The notes under the pieces are model-generated. The model saw only the letters and a program-made list of their open reading frames with translations. It had not been told where the DNA came from and searched no databases. Positions 52,646-60,681 of a stretch of 64,000 nucleotides of DNA are shown here, one piece after another. The position numbers and the translations under genes were made by a program. The stretch comes from Lewinella sp. W8 (lineage in GTDB: Bacteria; Bacteroidota; Bacteroidia; Chitinophagales; Saprospiraceae), in contig NZ_SNAQ03000001.1 of NCBI RefSeq assembly GCF_004375085.3, positions 186,001 through 250,000 on the forward strand, read 5' to 3'. Every line of letters begins with the position of its first letter. Position 1 is the stretch's first letter.

Positions 52646-54466
52646 CTAACTCACCTCCTGCAATTCCACCAGTTTCCGGTAGGCCCCCCCCCGCTCCAGC
52701 AGGCTGGCGTGGGTGCCGCGCTCAACGATCCGGCCCTGGTCGAGGACGATGATTTCGTCGGCCTGCTGGATGGTGGAGAGCCGGTGGGCGATGACGAGGG
52801 CCGTGCGACCGGCCATGAGCTTCTGCAGGGCATCCTGCACCAGGCGTTCGGATTCGCTGTCGAGGGCGGAAGTCGCCTCGTCGAGGATCAGGATGTCGGG
52901 GTTACGCAAAACGGCCCGGGCGATGGTGATGCGTTGCCGCTGGCCACCGCTCAGTTTGGTGCCCCGGTCGCCGATGTTGGTTTGGTATCCCGCCGGAGCG
53001 GCCATGATGAAATCGTGGGCGTTGGCGATGCGCGCTGCTACTTCCACCTGCGCCTGGGAGACGTCCGGCAGACCGAAAACGATGTTGTTGTAGATCGTGT
53101 CGTTGAAGAGGATGGCTTCCTGGGAAACAATCCCGAATCTCGCTCTGAGATCCTTCAGTTGATACTCGCGGAGGTCGTGGCCGTCCAGCAGGATCTTTCC
53201 GGCGGTAGGGTCGTAGAAGCGCGGCATCAGGTCCGCAATGGTGCTTTTGCCGCCACCACTGCCCCCGGCAAGGGCGAGGATTTTCCCCTTGGGCAGCGCA
53301 AAACTCAGGTTTTGCAGTACGTCGGGCCCCTCCTCCTGGTAACGGAAGGAGACGTTCTCGAAGGTGAGTCCCGTCTGGAGCCCGGACAGGGAGCGCTGGC
53401 CGGCCCGTTCGGCGATCGGGTTGGGCGTGTCCAGCACGGCCTCCACCCGCTCCATGGCCCCCAGTCCCTTCTGGATGTTGTACCAGGCCTTGGAGAACTT
53501 CTTGGCCGGATCAATCACCGTGTAAAAGGCAAAAATGAAGGACAGGAAGGCCCCCGCGTCCATCTGCCCACTGAATACCTGCCGGCTACCGTACCACAGC
53601 AGGAGTGCCACCGTGGCGATGCCGAGGAATTCGGTGAGGGGGGAGGAAAGGTCTCTGCGCCACAGCAAGCGGGTCAGCAGCTTGCGGTAGCCATCATTGA
53701 GCTCACCGAACTTTTCCGCTTGGTATTGCTCGCCGCCGAAGCTTTTGATGATCCGGAGGCCACCGAGGCTCTCCTCCGTGCGGCCCACAATTTCGCCCAG
53801 CTTCTCCTGCACCGCACTACTGCTACGTTTCAGGCGTTTGCCGATGCCGCCGATGACCACCCCGGTGAAGATCATCAGGCCGAAAACGAAAAGCGTGAGC
53901 TGGGGACTCAGGTAGATCATCATGCCGAGGGAGCCGATCATGATGAAGGGCTCCCGGAAGACGGCCTCAAGCACGTTGAGGATGCTGGCCTCCACTTCCT
54001 GCACGTCGCCCGTGATGCGGGACAGCAGGTTGCCCTTTTTCTCTTCGGTGAAGTACCCCAGGTTAAGGCCAAGGAGGGTGCGGTAAAGATCGTCCCGCAA
54101 ATCACGGATGATGCCGTTGCGCACCGGCGCCATGAAAAACAGCGCCAGGTAGCGAAACAAATTCTTGAGCAAAAATGACAGCAAAATGAATCCGCAGACG
54201 TAGGCCAGGGCCGTTTCCTTCCCGTTTTCAGCAATCCATTTGGTCACCAGATAGCCGGCGTACTGGCTCACTTCATCGGCGTTGCCGACGGAGGCCGGGG
54301 CATCCGTAACGGGCTCGGTTTGCTCGAAGAGGATATTGAAGAAGGGCTGCAACATGGGGATGCTGACCACCGTAAAGATGGCCGTCAGTACGTTACACAG
54401 GATGGCAATCACCACCAGGGAACGGTAATTTCCCATGTAGGCCAACAGGCGGCGGAAACTTCGCAT
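52646..54466 (-). CDS. msbA: ABC exporter, MsbA-like (probable lipid A flippase)
   Basis: 606 residues from ATG 54466. Six-helix membrane domain (~residues 15-320), with an inserted extracellular stretch rich in Asp/Ser/Ala (EQTEPVTDAPASVGNADEVSQYAG) between helices 1 and 2. ATPase domain: Walker A GGSGGGKST, signature LSGGQRQR, Walker B DILILDEATSALD with the catalytic Glu, H-loop IAHRLST. Overall most like MsbA of Bacteroidota, which flips lipid A-core across the inner membrane; substrate by similarity only. The -7 box ends 4 nt before the ATG. Confidence 0.85.
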   Translation of the reverse strand: MRSFRRLLAYMGNYRSLVVIAILCNVLTAIFTVVSIPMLQPFFNILFEQTEPVTDAPASVGNADEVSQYAGYLVTKWIAENGKETALAYVCGFILLSFLLKNLFRYLALFFMAPVRNGIIRDLRDDLYRTLLGLNLGYFTEEKKGNLLSRITGDVQEVEASILNVLEAVFREPFIMIGSLGMMIYLSPQLTLFVFGLMIFTGVVIGGIGKRLKRSSSAVQEKLGEIVGRTEESLGGLRIIKSFGGEQYQAEKFGELNDGYRKLLTRLLWRRDLSSPLTEFLGIATVALLLWYGSRQVFSGQMDAGAFLSFIFAFYTVIDPAKKFSKAWYNIQKGLGAMERVEAVLDTPNPIAERAGQRSLSGLQTGLTFENVSFRYQEEGPDVLQNLSFALPKGKILALAGGSGGGKSTIADLMPRFYDPTAGKILLDGHDLREYQLKDLRARFGIVSQEAILFNDTIYNNIVFGLPDVSQAQVEVAARIANAHDFIMAAPAGYQTNIGDRGTKLSGGQRQRITIARAVLRNPDILILDEATSALDSESERLVQDALQKLMAGRTALVIAHRLSTIQQADEIIVLDQGRIVERGTHASLLERGGAYRKLVELQEVS

Positions 54467-54470
54467 GGGG

Positions 54471-54478
54471 CAAAGGTA
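54471..54478 (-). promoter_or_regulatory. -7 box of the MsbA-like gene
   Basis: TACCTTTG on the minus strand, a full TAnnTTTG match, ending exactly 4 nt before the ATG; predicts a leaderless mRNA. Confidence 0.65.
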
Positions 54479-54523
54479 GTGGTAGTTTGGTCAGTACCTA
54501 ATCACGGCCCCACTGAATTCACT

Positions 54524-54531
54524 GCACCTGC
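54524..54531 (-). repeat. Copy of the dispersed GCAGGTGC motif
   Basis: GAATTCACTGCACCTGC, the same extended form as 30580-30594, in the gap between msbA and the DUF2461 gene. Confidence 0.5.
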
Positions 54532-54664
54532 GTCAGCCAAACCAGTCCCTCCGTTTCGGATACTGACACCATTCCGCCCTCTACTTTCCGGACAAAATGG
54601 TCGCGACGGCCGATTATTGCTCAGATTCCGGCAACCAGAATTGAAGCTGGGTTGTAGTAAGCGC

Positions 54665-55348
54665 ATGAGCAAGATCAAGAAGTCCACCCTAACTTTTCTC
54701 AGCCAGCTGGCCCGGAACAACGACCGTAACTGGTTCCAGGAAAACAAGCCCAGGTACGAAGCCGCCCGCGATAACGTAGCCGCCTTCGCCGATGAGTTGC
54801 TGGGGAAACTGGCCCAAAGCGACGTGCTCGAGACGGAAAACGGTAAAAAATCCCTGTTCCGAATCTACCGGGACGTACGCTTCAGCAAGAATAAGGCTCC
54901 CTATAAAACGGCACTCTCCGGGCAGTTTAAACGCGACGGCAAGCTGCGCCGTGGGGGCTATTACTACCACCTGGAGCCGGGCGACTTCGTGGTGGGAGGC
55001 GGCTTCTACGGGATCGAATCCCACGACCTGAAACGCATCCGGGAGGAACTGGCGGTAGACGGTGTCCCCCTCCGGGAAATCATGGCGGACCCCGACTTCG
55101 TTCGCGTTTTCGGCTACATGCGCGGGGAGGAGCTGAAGACCGCTCCCCGGGGATACGACAAGGACCACCCCAACGTCGACCTCCTGCGCCGCAAACAATT
55201 CTACGCCTTCCGTGAGTTCACTGAAGCCGAAGTCCTCTCCGACGAATTTGTGGACCTCAGCCTCGAAGCCCTACTCACCCTGCGCCCCTTCTTCGATTAT
55301 TTCAGCGACGTACTCACCACCGACGCTAACGGTGAACTCATCGTATAA
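54665..55348 (+). CDS. DUF2461 (TIGR02453) family protein
   Basis: 227 residues from ATG 54665 (MSKIKKSTLTFLSQLARNNDRNWFQENKPRYEAARDNVAAF), a classic family start with L-x-x-N-N-x-R-x-W-F-x-x-x-K-x-x-Y. Also FRIYRDVRFSKNKAPYKT and DFVVGGGFY. Widely conserved, function unknown. Followed by a large stem-loop and a minisatellite. Confidence 0.93.
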   Translation: MSKIKKSTLTFLSQLARNNDRNWFQENKPRYEAARDNVAAFADELLGKLAQSDVLETENGKKSLFRIYRDVRFSKNKAPYKTALSGQFKRDGKLRRGGYYYHLEPGDFVVGGGFYGIESHDLKRIREELAVDGVPLREIMADPDFVRVFGYMRGEELKTAPRGYDKDHPNVDLLRRKQFYAFREFTEAEVLSDEFVDLSLEALLTLRPFFDYFSDVLTTDANGELIV

Positions 55349-55350
55349 AT

Positions 55351-55386
55351 CCCTACCCGCTACCTCGCTACCCGCTACCTCGCTAA
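55351..55386 (+). repeat. Minisatellite, first cluster (CGCTACC units)
   Basis: Tandem ~7-9-nt units of the form CTACCCGCTACCTCG, two nearly perfect double units, directly after the DUF2461 stop. Confidence 0.8.
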
Positions 55387-55396
55387 GGACCGCGAT

Positions 55397-55450
55397 TCGT
55401 CAGACAAACTTTATATTGACTGCGTCAGAAATAAAGAATTTGTCGGACGA
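55397..55450. terminator. 54-nt nested stem-loop after the DUF2461 gene
   Basis: Outer arms TCGTCAGACAAA and TTTGTCGGACGA pair with one mismatch; inner arms CTTTAT/ATAAAG and TGAC/GTCA continue the helix around a TGC loop. No T-run. It may end the DUF2461 mRNA or be a small repeat element. CGCTAAGG occurs on both sides (55381, 55452). Confidence 0.55.
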
Positions 55451-55490
55451 CCGCTAAGGGAAATAGGGGGTGAACATTTTTGACTTTTAA

Positions 55491-55570
55491 CCTACCCGCT
55501 ACCCCGCTACCCCGCTACCCCGCTACCCGCTACCTCCCTACCCACTACCTCTCTACCCACTACTTCTCCC
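55491..55570 (+). repeat. Minisatellite, second cluster upstream of a glycosyltransferase gene
   Basis: At least nine units of CTACCCCG / CTACCCG / CTACCTCC type run into the promoter -7 box of the next gene. Length changes in the array would alter the -33 region but not the coding frame. Confidence 0.8.
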
Positions 55571-55578
55571 TACCTTCG
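55571..55578 (+). promoter_or_regulatory. -7 box of the family 4 glycosyltransferase gene
   Basis: TACCTTCG, one base off TAnnTTTG, 4 nt before the ATG at 55583, embedded at the end of the minisatellite. Confidence 0.5.
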
Positions 55579-55582
55579 CGCC

Positions 55583-56698
55583 ATGTCAGCAACCGCTCCC
55601 TCTCTTCTCGTGGTCAGTGATTACCGCGACAGCCTCAACGCCGTTCGTCCCGAGGGCAGATGGTTCGTGGGACTGGTGCGCGATTTTGGCTACCAGGTGA
55701 CGGTGATGACCCGAACCGAGGGGGCCAATTACGTGGACGAGATGCGGGCGGCGGGCGTGCGGATCATCGACTGGCATCCTTCCTCCAAATTCGGCAAGGC
55801 GGACCGACAGCGGATCCGTCGGGAACTGCGGGAAAATCACTACGATCTGCTGCACCTGTTCAACAACAAGAGTATCGTAGCGGGCATCATGGCCGCCAGC
55901 AACTGGCCGGGCAAGGTGGTTACCTACCGGGGCTATACCGGTAACGTGCACTGGTGGGACCCCTCGGCCTACACCCAGCACCTCAATCGCCGGGTGGACA
56001 TGATCACCTGCGTTTCTCAGGCCGTGAAGGACAGCTTTGACCGCCTGCCCTTCTTCGACCGCAACAAAACCGTGGTGGTCGCCAAGGGGCACGATCCCGC
56101 GTGGTACGCGGAGGTAAAGGCCCTTGACCTGAACCGCGAATTTGATATTCCGGACGACCGGACGGTGATCGTCATTGTGGCCAACGCCCGCAAGATGAAG
56201 GGGATGGAATACCTCGGGTCGGCCGTCCGCAAACTCCCTCCCGATCTCGGCATTCACTTCCTCTTTGCCGGCCGTGGACTCGATACCCAGGACCTGCTGG
56301 CGGATTTTGCCGACAGCTACTACGGGCACCAGTACACCTTTGCGGGTTTTCGTACGGACGTGCTCAATCTGGTGGCCGCCGCCGACATCAGCCTGCTGCC
56401 GAGCGTGAAGGGGGAAGGGCTGAGCAAGGTATTGCTGGAGAGTATGTTTCTCGGGCGCCCGACCATCATGACGGACATCGGCGGTAACCGGGGCTTGGGG
56501 ATTGACGGAGAAACGGCGCTGATCGTTCCCCCGCGGGACGAAGAAGCGTTGCGGGACGCCATCGTGCGCCTGGCGGAAGACGGGGAGCTACGGCAACGGA
56601 TCGGACCGGCGGGCCGGGACTACATGACCGAGCATTACCGGGCGGACGTTACCGTAAAGCGACTGCACGAAGCCTATCAGCAGCTACTGTCCCGATAA
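55583..56698 (+). CDS. Glycosyltransferase, GT-B fold (family 4-like)
   Basis: 371 residues. N-terminal Rossmann half (LLVVSDYRDSLNAVRPEGRWFVGLVRDFGYQVTVMTR) and C-terminal donor-binding half with VIVIVANARKMKGMEYLGSAVRKLP, FAGFRTDVLNLVAAADISLLPSVKGEGLSKVLLESMFLGRPTIMTDIGGNRGLG. The E-G-L-S-K-V-L-L-E segment is the family EX7E-like donor motif. Probably builds a surface polysaccharide or glycolipid; acceptor unknown. Convergent with the TIR pair; only 7 nt separate the stops. Confidence 0.92.
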   Translation: MSATAPSLLVVSDYRDSLNAVRPEGRWFVGLVRDFGYQVTVMTRTEGANYVDEMRAAGVRIIDWHPSSKFGKADRQRIRRELRENHYDLLHLFNNKSIVAGIMAASNWPGKVVTYRGYTGNVHWWDPSAYTQHLNRRVDMITCVSQAVKDSFDRLPFFDRNKTVVVAKGHDPAWYAEVKALDLNREFDIPDDRTVIVIVANARKMKGMEYLGSAVRKLPPDLGIHFLFAGRGLDTQDLLADFADSYYGHQYTFAGFRTDVLNLVAAADISLLPSVKGEGLSKVLLESMFLGRPTIMTDIGGNRGLGIDGETALIVPPRDEEALRDAIVRLAEDGELRQRIGPAGRDYMTEHYRADVTVKRLHEAYQQLLSR

Positions 56699-56705
56699 CG
56701 GACCA

Positions 56706-57593
56706 CTAGGCTTCGCGTCCCCGGATGGCCTTCACCAATTCGATTAATTCCATCACCACGGCCAGGTAAGCTTCGTCTTCGTCCTCCCAGCGTGAAATGG
56801 GCTTGACGCCATCATCCGTGCGGGGGACCACGTTATACTTGCTGAAGTCTTCTAGTTTCCAAGTGGATGGCCGGGCGATGACGGGCAGGATGGTGATCAT
56901 CCGGCTGGCGCGCTCCTCCTCAGCCCAGACCATCTCCGTATTACGGATGAACCGCGAATTCAGGAAGTCCGGGCTGACCATATAGATAATAATGTCGGCC
57001 TTGCGCAGATTGGTCTCAATGGCCGGCCGCCACTCATCCCCGCCGCGGATGTCGGAATCCGTCCAGCTGCTGATCCATCCCTTCGCCCGCAGGCTGGCCA
57101 GGGCGATGATGAGTTCGTCGACGAAGCTACGGTCTTCCCGGGCGTAGGAAATGAAGAGGTGGGCTCCCGTATCCGTTTCTTCTTCGGCGGGTGCTTCGGG
57201 TGACTCGGTTGTTTCGTCCGGAGGCGTTGGGCGCTGGCGCGCGGGTGCCGAAGATTTCTTGGATTCGGCCATGGGGGCCTGACTGGCTACCCGGCGGTAA
57301 AGTTTATTCTCGACTTCCGGAGGCAGCTCGGCCGCAGTGGTGTCCACGTTCTTCAAGTCGCGAATTGCATCGTAAGAACTCAGCCGGAGCCGGTTGATCT
57401 CCGTTTTGTAATCATTTTCTTCCACCGCCCCTAGGTGGTGGTTGCGTTCCAGGGAGTTGTACTGGGAAAGCAGGGTGATCAATTCGTGCTGCTTTGGAGC
57501 ATCTTCCACCGCTAAGCGTTCCTCCAGAGCTTCCATCACCCCGTGCATGTGACCATCGCGGTGAAGTTTCAGGATGTCTTCTCTTGATTTCAT
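56706..57593 (-). CDS. TIR-domain protein with EAD11-like N-terminus (second of pair)
   Basis: 295 residues. Residues ~1-80 (LKLHRDGHMHGVMEALEERL ... ELITLLSQYNSLERNHHLGAVEENDYKTEINRLRLSSYDAIRDL) match the effector-associated domain EAD11 pattern. A disordered Pro/Glu/Thr-rich linker spans ~100-142. A TIR domain follows (HLFISYAREDRSFVDEL, GGDEWRPAIETNLRKADIIIYMVSPDFLNSRFIRNTEMVWAEEE) with Glu220 at the expected NADase position. Three bases after the paralogue at 57597. EAD domains are known as homotypic adaptors linking effectors to sensors; no sensor ATPase is nearby, so the partner must be elsewhere or the pair works alone. NAD cleavage is inferred, not shown. Confidence 0.85.
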   Translation of the reverse strand: MKSREDILKLHRDGHMHGVMEALEERLAVEDAPKQHELITLLSQYNSLERNHHLGAVEENDYKTEINRLRLSSYDAIRDLKNVDTTAAELPPEVENKLYRRVASQAPMAESKKSSAPARQRPTPPDETTESPEAPAEEETDTGAHLFISYAREDRSFVDELIIALASLRAKGWISSWTDSDIRGGDEWRPAIETNLRKADIIIYMVSPDFLNSRFIRNTEMVWAEEERASRMITILPVIARPSTWKLEDFSKYNVVPRTDDGVKPISRWEDEDEAYLAVVMELIELVKAIRGREA

Positions 57594-57596
57594 CGA

Positions 57597-58304
57597 TTAC
57601 CCGAAACTTTCGATGAGGCGTTTGAGCTGGCGCACGATCTCCCGGTAGGCCCGCTCCGGTTTGGGCCATTCGTTGATGGGGGAAAGCCGACTGTCGTGGT
57701 CCGACCGGGGGATGATGTTGTAGGCCGAAAACTCCGTTTCCTTATACTCGCAGCGATCGCAGTAAATGGGCAATATCACGGCATGAGAACTGGCTTTCCT
57801 TTCCTCGGCCCAAACCCGTTCCTTTTCGGTGATGAAGGAAGAGTTGAGGAAATTTTCGCTGACCATGTAGAGGATGACGTCCGAGCTGCCAATGAATTCC
57901 TTAATGGCCGGAGTGTATTCCGGGCCGGGTAGCAGATCGGCATCGCTGACCGTTGTGATGTACTCAAGCTCCTCCAGGATGGACAAAGATTTCCGTAGTT
58001 GCTCTACGTAGGGCTGGTCCCGGCGGCTGTAGCTGATGAATACCTTGGCGTATCCCCGGATGTCGGGGGTGTTCAGGCGATTAATCCAGGTAACCATCCG
58101 TACCCGTAGGCTGGCCGGCTCCGTACTCCAGGGGGGAATGAGGCCGTTGGCTTCCTTTTCCTGCAGGGCTTTAGCTTGGGCCTGTAGCTGAATGAGGGTG
58201 GTGGAGTTACTACGGTCTTTAGGGTCAACGAATAAACTGGCTCCTTCCATCGCTCTGACCATGTCGGTTTGGGCCAGGGCAATCAATTGTTCTTTGGCGT
58301 TCAT
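57597..58304 (-). CDS. TIR-domain protein with EAD11-like N-terminus (first of pair)
   Basis: 235 residues. The N-terminal ~78 residues are a shorter EAD11-like unit (MNAKEQLIALAQTDMVRAMEGASLF ... TLIQLQAQAKALQEKEANGLIPPWSTEPASLRVRMVTWINRL). They join the TIR domain (KVFISYSRRDQPYVEQLRKSLSILEEL, GPEYTPAIKEFIGSSDVILYMVSENFLNSSFITEKERVWAEE) almost without linker. Candidate catalytic Glu162. It is clearly paralogous to the next gene, sharing FISYxRxD, MVSxxFLNSxFI, VWAEE, the ILP turn and the YNxxPR segment. First gene of the two-gene unit; a weak -7-like TACATTTA lies at 58330-58337. Confidence 0.85.
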   Translation of the reverse strand: MNAKEQLIALAQTDMVRAMEGASLFVDPKDRSNSTTLIQLQAQAKALQEKEANGLIPPWSTEPASLRVRMVTWINRLNTPDIRGYAKVFISYSRRDQPYVEQLRKSLSILEELEYITTVSDADLLPGPEYTPAIKEFIGSSDVILYMVSENFLNSSFITEKERVWAEERKASSHAVILPIYCDRCEYKETEFSAYNIIPRSDHDSRLSPINEWPKPERAYREIVRQLKRLIESFG

Positions 58305-58444
58305 GCTATGGGTGTTGGGTACGGGACGCTAAATGTAAGCAAGAATCCATTAGCTCCGGGTAGCGGTGAGTAACGGGGTAAAATCGTTTTTTGCGTTTAT
58401 ATGGGAGGGTTCACTACCTTACTGGTCAAATTTTAAAAAATATC

Positions 58445-59206
58445 ATGCGGATCAAAATTTTTCTACTGGCCCTGATGACGGGGCTTTTCTACACTTGTGG
58501 TGACACGGCACCCGCGGAGGCGGAGACCGAAACCGGAGACGCTGCGATGACGGCCGAAGCGGAAATGCCCAACGATGGATGGACGGCCCTTTTCAATGGC
58601 GAAGACCTCTCCGGCTGGCACGGTTACGGGCAGGACACCGTGGGGGCGGCCTGGAAAGTCGACGACGGGGCCATCTACCTGGACGTCACCGACAAAGACG
58701 GCTGGCAATCGAACCAGGGCGGTGACATCGTCACCGACGAAAGCTACGCCAACTACGAACTCGAACTCGAGTGGAAGATCGGAGAGTGCGGCAACAGCGG
58801 CGTCATTTACAATGTGCTCGAAACGGAAGAGTTTGCCTATCCGTGGCTCACGGGCCCCGAGATGCAGGTGCTGGACAATACCTGTCACCCCGACGCCAAG
58901 ATTGAAACCCACCGGGCCGGCGACCTCTACGACATGATCGCCTGCTCCGAAGAAACCGTGAAGCCCGCCGGCGAATGGAATCAGGTGCGCCTCGTCGTCA
59001 CCGACGGTAAGGTCGAACACTGGCTCAACGGCACGAAAGTTGTCGAATACCCCAACAAGGGCGAGGAGTGGGCCGCGATGATTGCCGACTCAAAATTTAA
59101 GGACTTCGGCTCCTTCGGTTCGTCTACCTCTGGAAAGATCAGTCTGCAGGACCACGGAGACCCGGTATGGTACCGGAACATCCGAATCCGTGAACTGAGT
59201 AAATAA
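58445..59206 (+). CDS. DUF1080 lipoprotein (3-keto-disaccharide hydrolase-like)
   Basis: 253 residues from ATG 58445, which opens a lipoprotein signal (MRIKIFLLALMTGLFYTCG, Cys18). Acidic linker, then a DUF1080 concanavalin-like domain: DGWTALFNGEDLSGWHGYGQD, NYELELEWKIGECGNSGVIYNV, GPEMQVLDNTCHPDAKIETHRAGDLYDMI, GEWNQVRLVVTDGKVEHWLNGTKVVEYPNKG, GKISLQDHGDPVWYRNIRIREL. Members of this family hydrolyse 3-keto-glycosides in keto-sugar catabolism. 72 nt before an MFS permease gene, which suggests uptake of the released sugar. Confidence 0.93.
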   Translation: MRIKIFLLALMTGLFYTCGDTAPAEAETETGDAAMTAEAEMPNDGWTALFNGEDLSGWHGYGQDTVGAAWKVDDGAIYLDVTDKDGWQSNQGGDIVTDESYANYELELEWKIGECGNSGVIYNVLETEEFAYPWLTGPEMQVLDNTCHPDAKIETHRAGDLYDMIACSEETVKPAGEWNQVRLVVTDGKVEHWLNGTKVVEYPNKGEEWAAMIADSKFKDFGSFGSSTSGKISLQDHGDPVWYRNIRIRELSK

Positions 59207-59278
59207 GGGCATCCTTTGCCTTTCTTGCAGCACCTCTTCCCCCAATTCGTTTTTAACCACAACTAAACGCTTAAAGTA

Positions 59279-60565
59279 ATGTCAAGCTCTTCCTCTGCCG
59301 CACCGGCTGGTGTTCCCGCCAATCGTGACCGGCTATTCCTCGCCAGTTGTGTGGCGCTGATTGTTACCTCAATGACCTTTGCCATCCGGGCCGGTATTCT
59401 CGGAGACCTCTCGGTGGAGTTCGGTCTGTCCGACTCCCAACTGGGCTGGGTAAATTCCATGGCCTTTTACGGTTTCCCCCTGGCCATGCTGATCGGCGGG
59501 GCCATCTACAATCAGGTAGGCCCCCGCAACCTGATGTGGATTGCCTTCATCAGCCACATCCTCGGCCTGGTGCTGACCATGACGGCCGGTGGCTTCTGGG
59601 GACTGATTATTTCGACCTTCTTCATTGGATTTGCCAACGGTTCCGTGGAAGCAGCCTGTAACCCGCTCATTGCGGACATGTACCCGGATAAGCAAACCGA
59701 GATGCTGAATAAGTTCCACGTATGGTTCCCCGGCGGTATCGTGATCGGGTCCCTGGTGACTTTTGCGCTGGGTGATAGCGTATCCTGGCAGGTCCTCATC
59801 GCCACGATGCTGATTCCTACGGCGATCTACGGCATCCTCATTTTCGGCCAGAAATTCCCCAAGACGGAGAACATCGTCGGAGACACCAAGACCAACCTCA
59901 GCGGAGTATTTTCCGGGCTGTTCATCGTCGTTGCGCTGCTGATGACCATGACCGCCACCACCGAATTCGGCGCTACCCAGTGGGTAGAGCGCATCCTGGG
60001 TAATGCGGGGGCCAACGCCATGATCCTGCTGGCCATGACGGCGGGCATTATGGCTACGGGACGCTTCTTTGCCGGCCCGCTGGTGCACCGACTCAATCCC
60101 GTTGGCGTCCTGATCGGTTCCGCCGTGCTGGCCTGCCTGGGCCTCTTTATGCTCAGTCAGGTTACCGGCCCCATGGTCTACCTCGGTACGGCCGTATTCG
60201 CTCTGGGCATCTGTTACTTCTGGCCCACCATGCTGGGCTTCACGGCGGAATACATTCCCAAGTCCGGGGCCCTCGGACTTTCCCTCATCGGTGGTGCCGG
60301 GATGCTCGGCGCCGGCATCTGGAACCCCATCATTGGCGGCTGGATTGACTCCGGACGGGAAGAAGCCCTCGCCATGGGACTCTCCGGTGAAGCCGCCGAA
60401 CTGGCCACCGGGCAGGCAACGCTGGGCTCCATCGCCTACTTCCCCGCCATCCTGATCGTTTGCTTCATCGCACTCTACTTCTACATGCGTAACCGGCCGA
60501 AAGTGTCGGCCGCCGACGTCATCCTCGACGCCGACGTGATGGCCACCCCGGGCTCCGCCCGCTAA
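59279..60565 (+). CDS. MFS transporter, probably for sugars
   Basis: 428 residues, 12 membrane helices (first at ~22-42, last YFPAILIVCFIALYFYM). The loop between helices 2 and 3 reads GGAIYNQVGPRNLMW, the degenerate MFS signature. NGSVEAACNPLIADMYPDKQTEMLNKFHVWFPGG resembles the FucP/sugar MFS group, which conserves N-P-L-I-A-D. Paired with the DUF1080 gene and followed by a terminator, so the two form one transcription unit. Confidence 0.9.
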   Translation: MSSSSSAAPAGVPANRDRLFLASCVALIVTSMTFAIRAGILGDLSVEFGLSDSQLGWVNSMAFYGFPLAMLIGGAIYNQVGPRNLMWIAFISHILGLVLTMTAGGFWGLIISTFFIGFANGSVEAACNPLIADMYPDKQTEMLNKFHVWFPGGIVIGSLVTFALGDSVSWQVLIATMLIPTAIYGILIFGQKFPKTENIVGDTKTNLSGVFSGLFIVVALLMTMTATTEFGATQWVERILGNAGANAMILLAMTAGIMATGRFFAGPLVHRLNPVGVLIGSAVLACLGLFMLSQVTGPMVYLGTAVFALGICYFWPTMLGFTAEYIPKSGALGLSLIGGAGMLGAGIWNPIIGGWIDSGREEALAMGLSGEAAELATGQATLGSIAYFPAILIVCFIALYFYMRNRPKVSAADVILDADVMATPGSAR

Positions 60566-60583
60566 CGGACCGCACGAATGTGG

Positions 60584-60622
60584 AGCCCCTTCTTCCGCCG
60601 GAAGAAGGGGCTTCTTTTTTTC
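60584..60622 (+). terminator. Terminator of the DUF1080-MFS unit
   Basis: 13-bp perfect stem (60584-60596 with 60600-60612), GCC loop, then a run of seven Ts. Confidence 0.95.
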
Positions 60623-60681
60623 CCAAATGTTAAAAGTCCATCCCATCAGACGACCGTCGTAGGCGCGAACGCTATTTCCTC

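Noticed and set aside
52613..54178. 521-residue open frame on the plus strand opposite the MsbA-like gene
   Set aside because: Antisense to a gene with all ABC exporter motifs; composition is that of a complementary-strand shadow.
49457..54466. The two ABC exporters as CydDC partners of cytochrome bd
   Set aside because: They are not adjacent to cydAB or to each other, lie beyond unrelated genes, and the second looks MsbA-like.
55351..55570. CTACCCG tandem repeats as a CRISPR or coding repeat
   Set aside because: Units are 7-9 nt without unique spacers and have no frame-preserving length; a minisatellite is the simpler reading.
59369..60646. 425-residue minus-strand frame across the MFS gene
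   Set aside because: His/Glu/Gly-rich, no motifs, and it runs through the terminator at 60584; shadow of the MFS gene.
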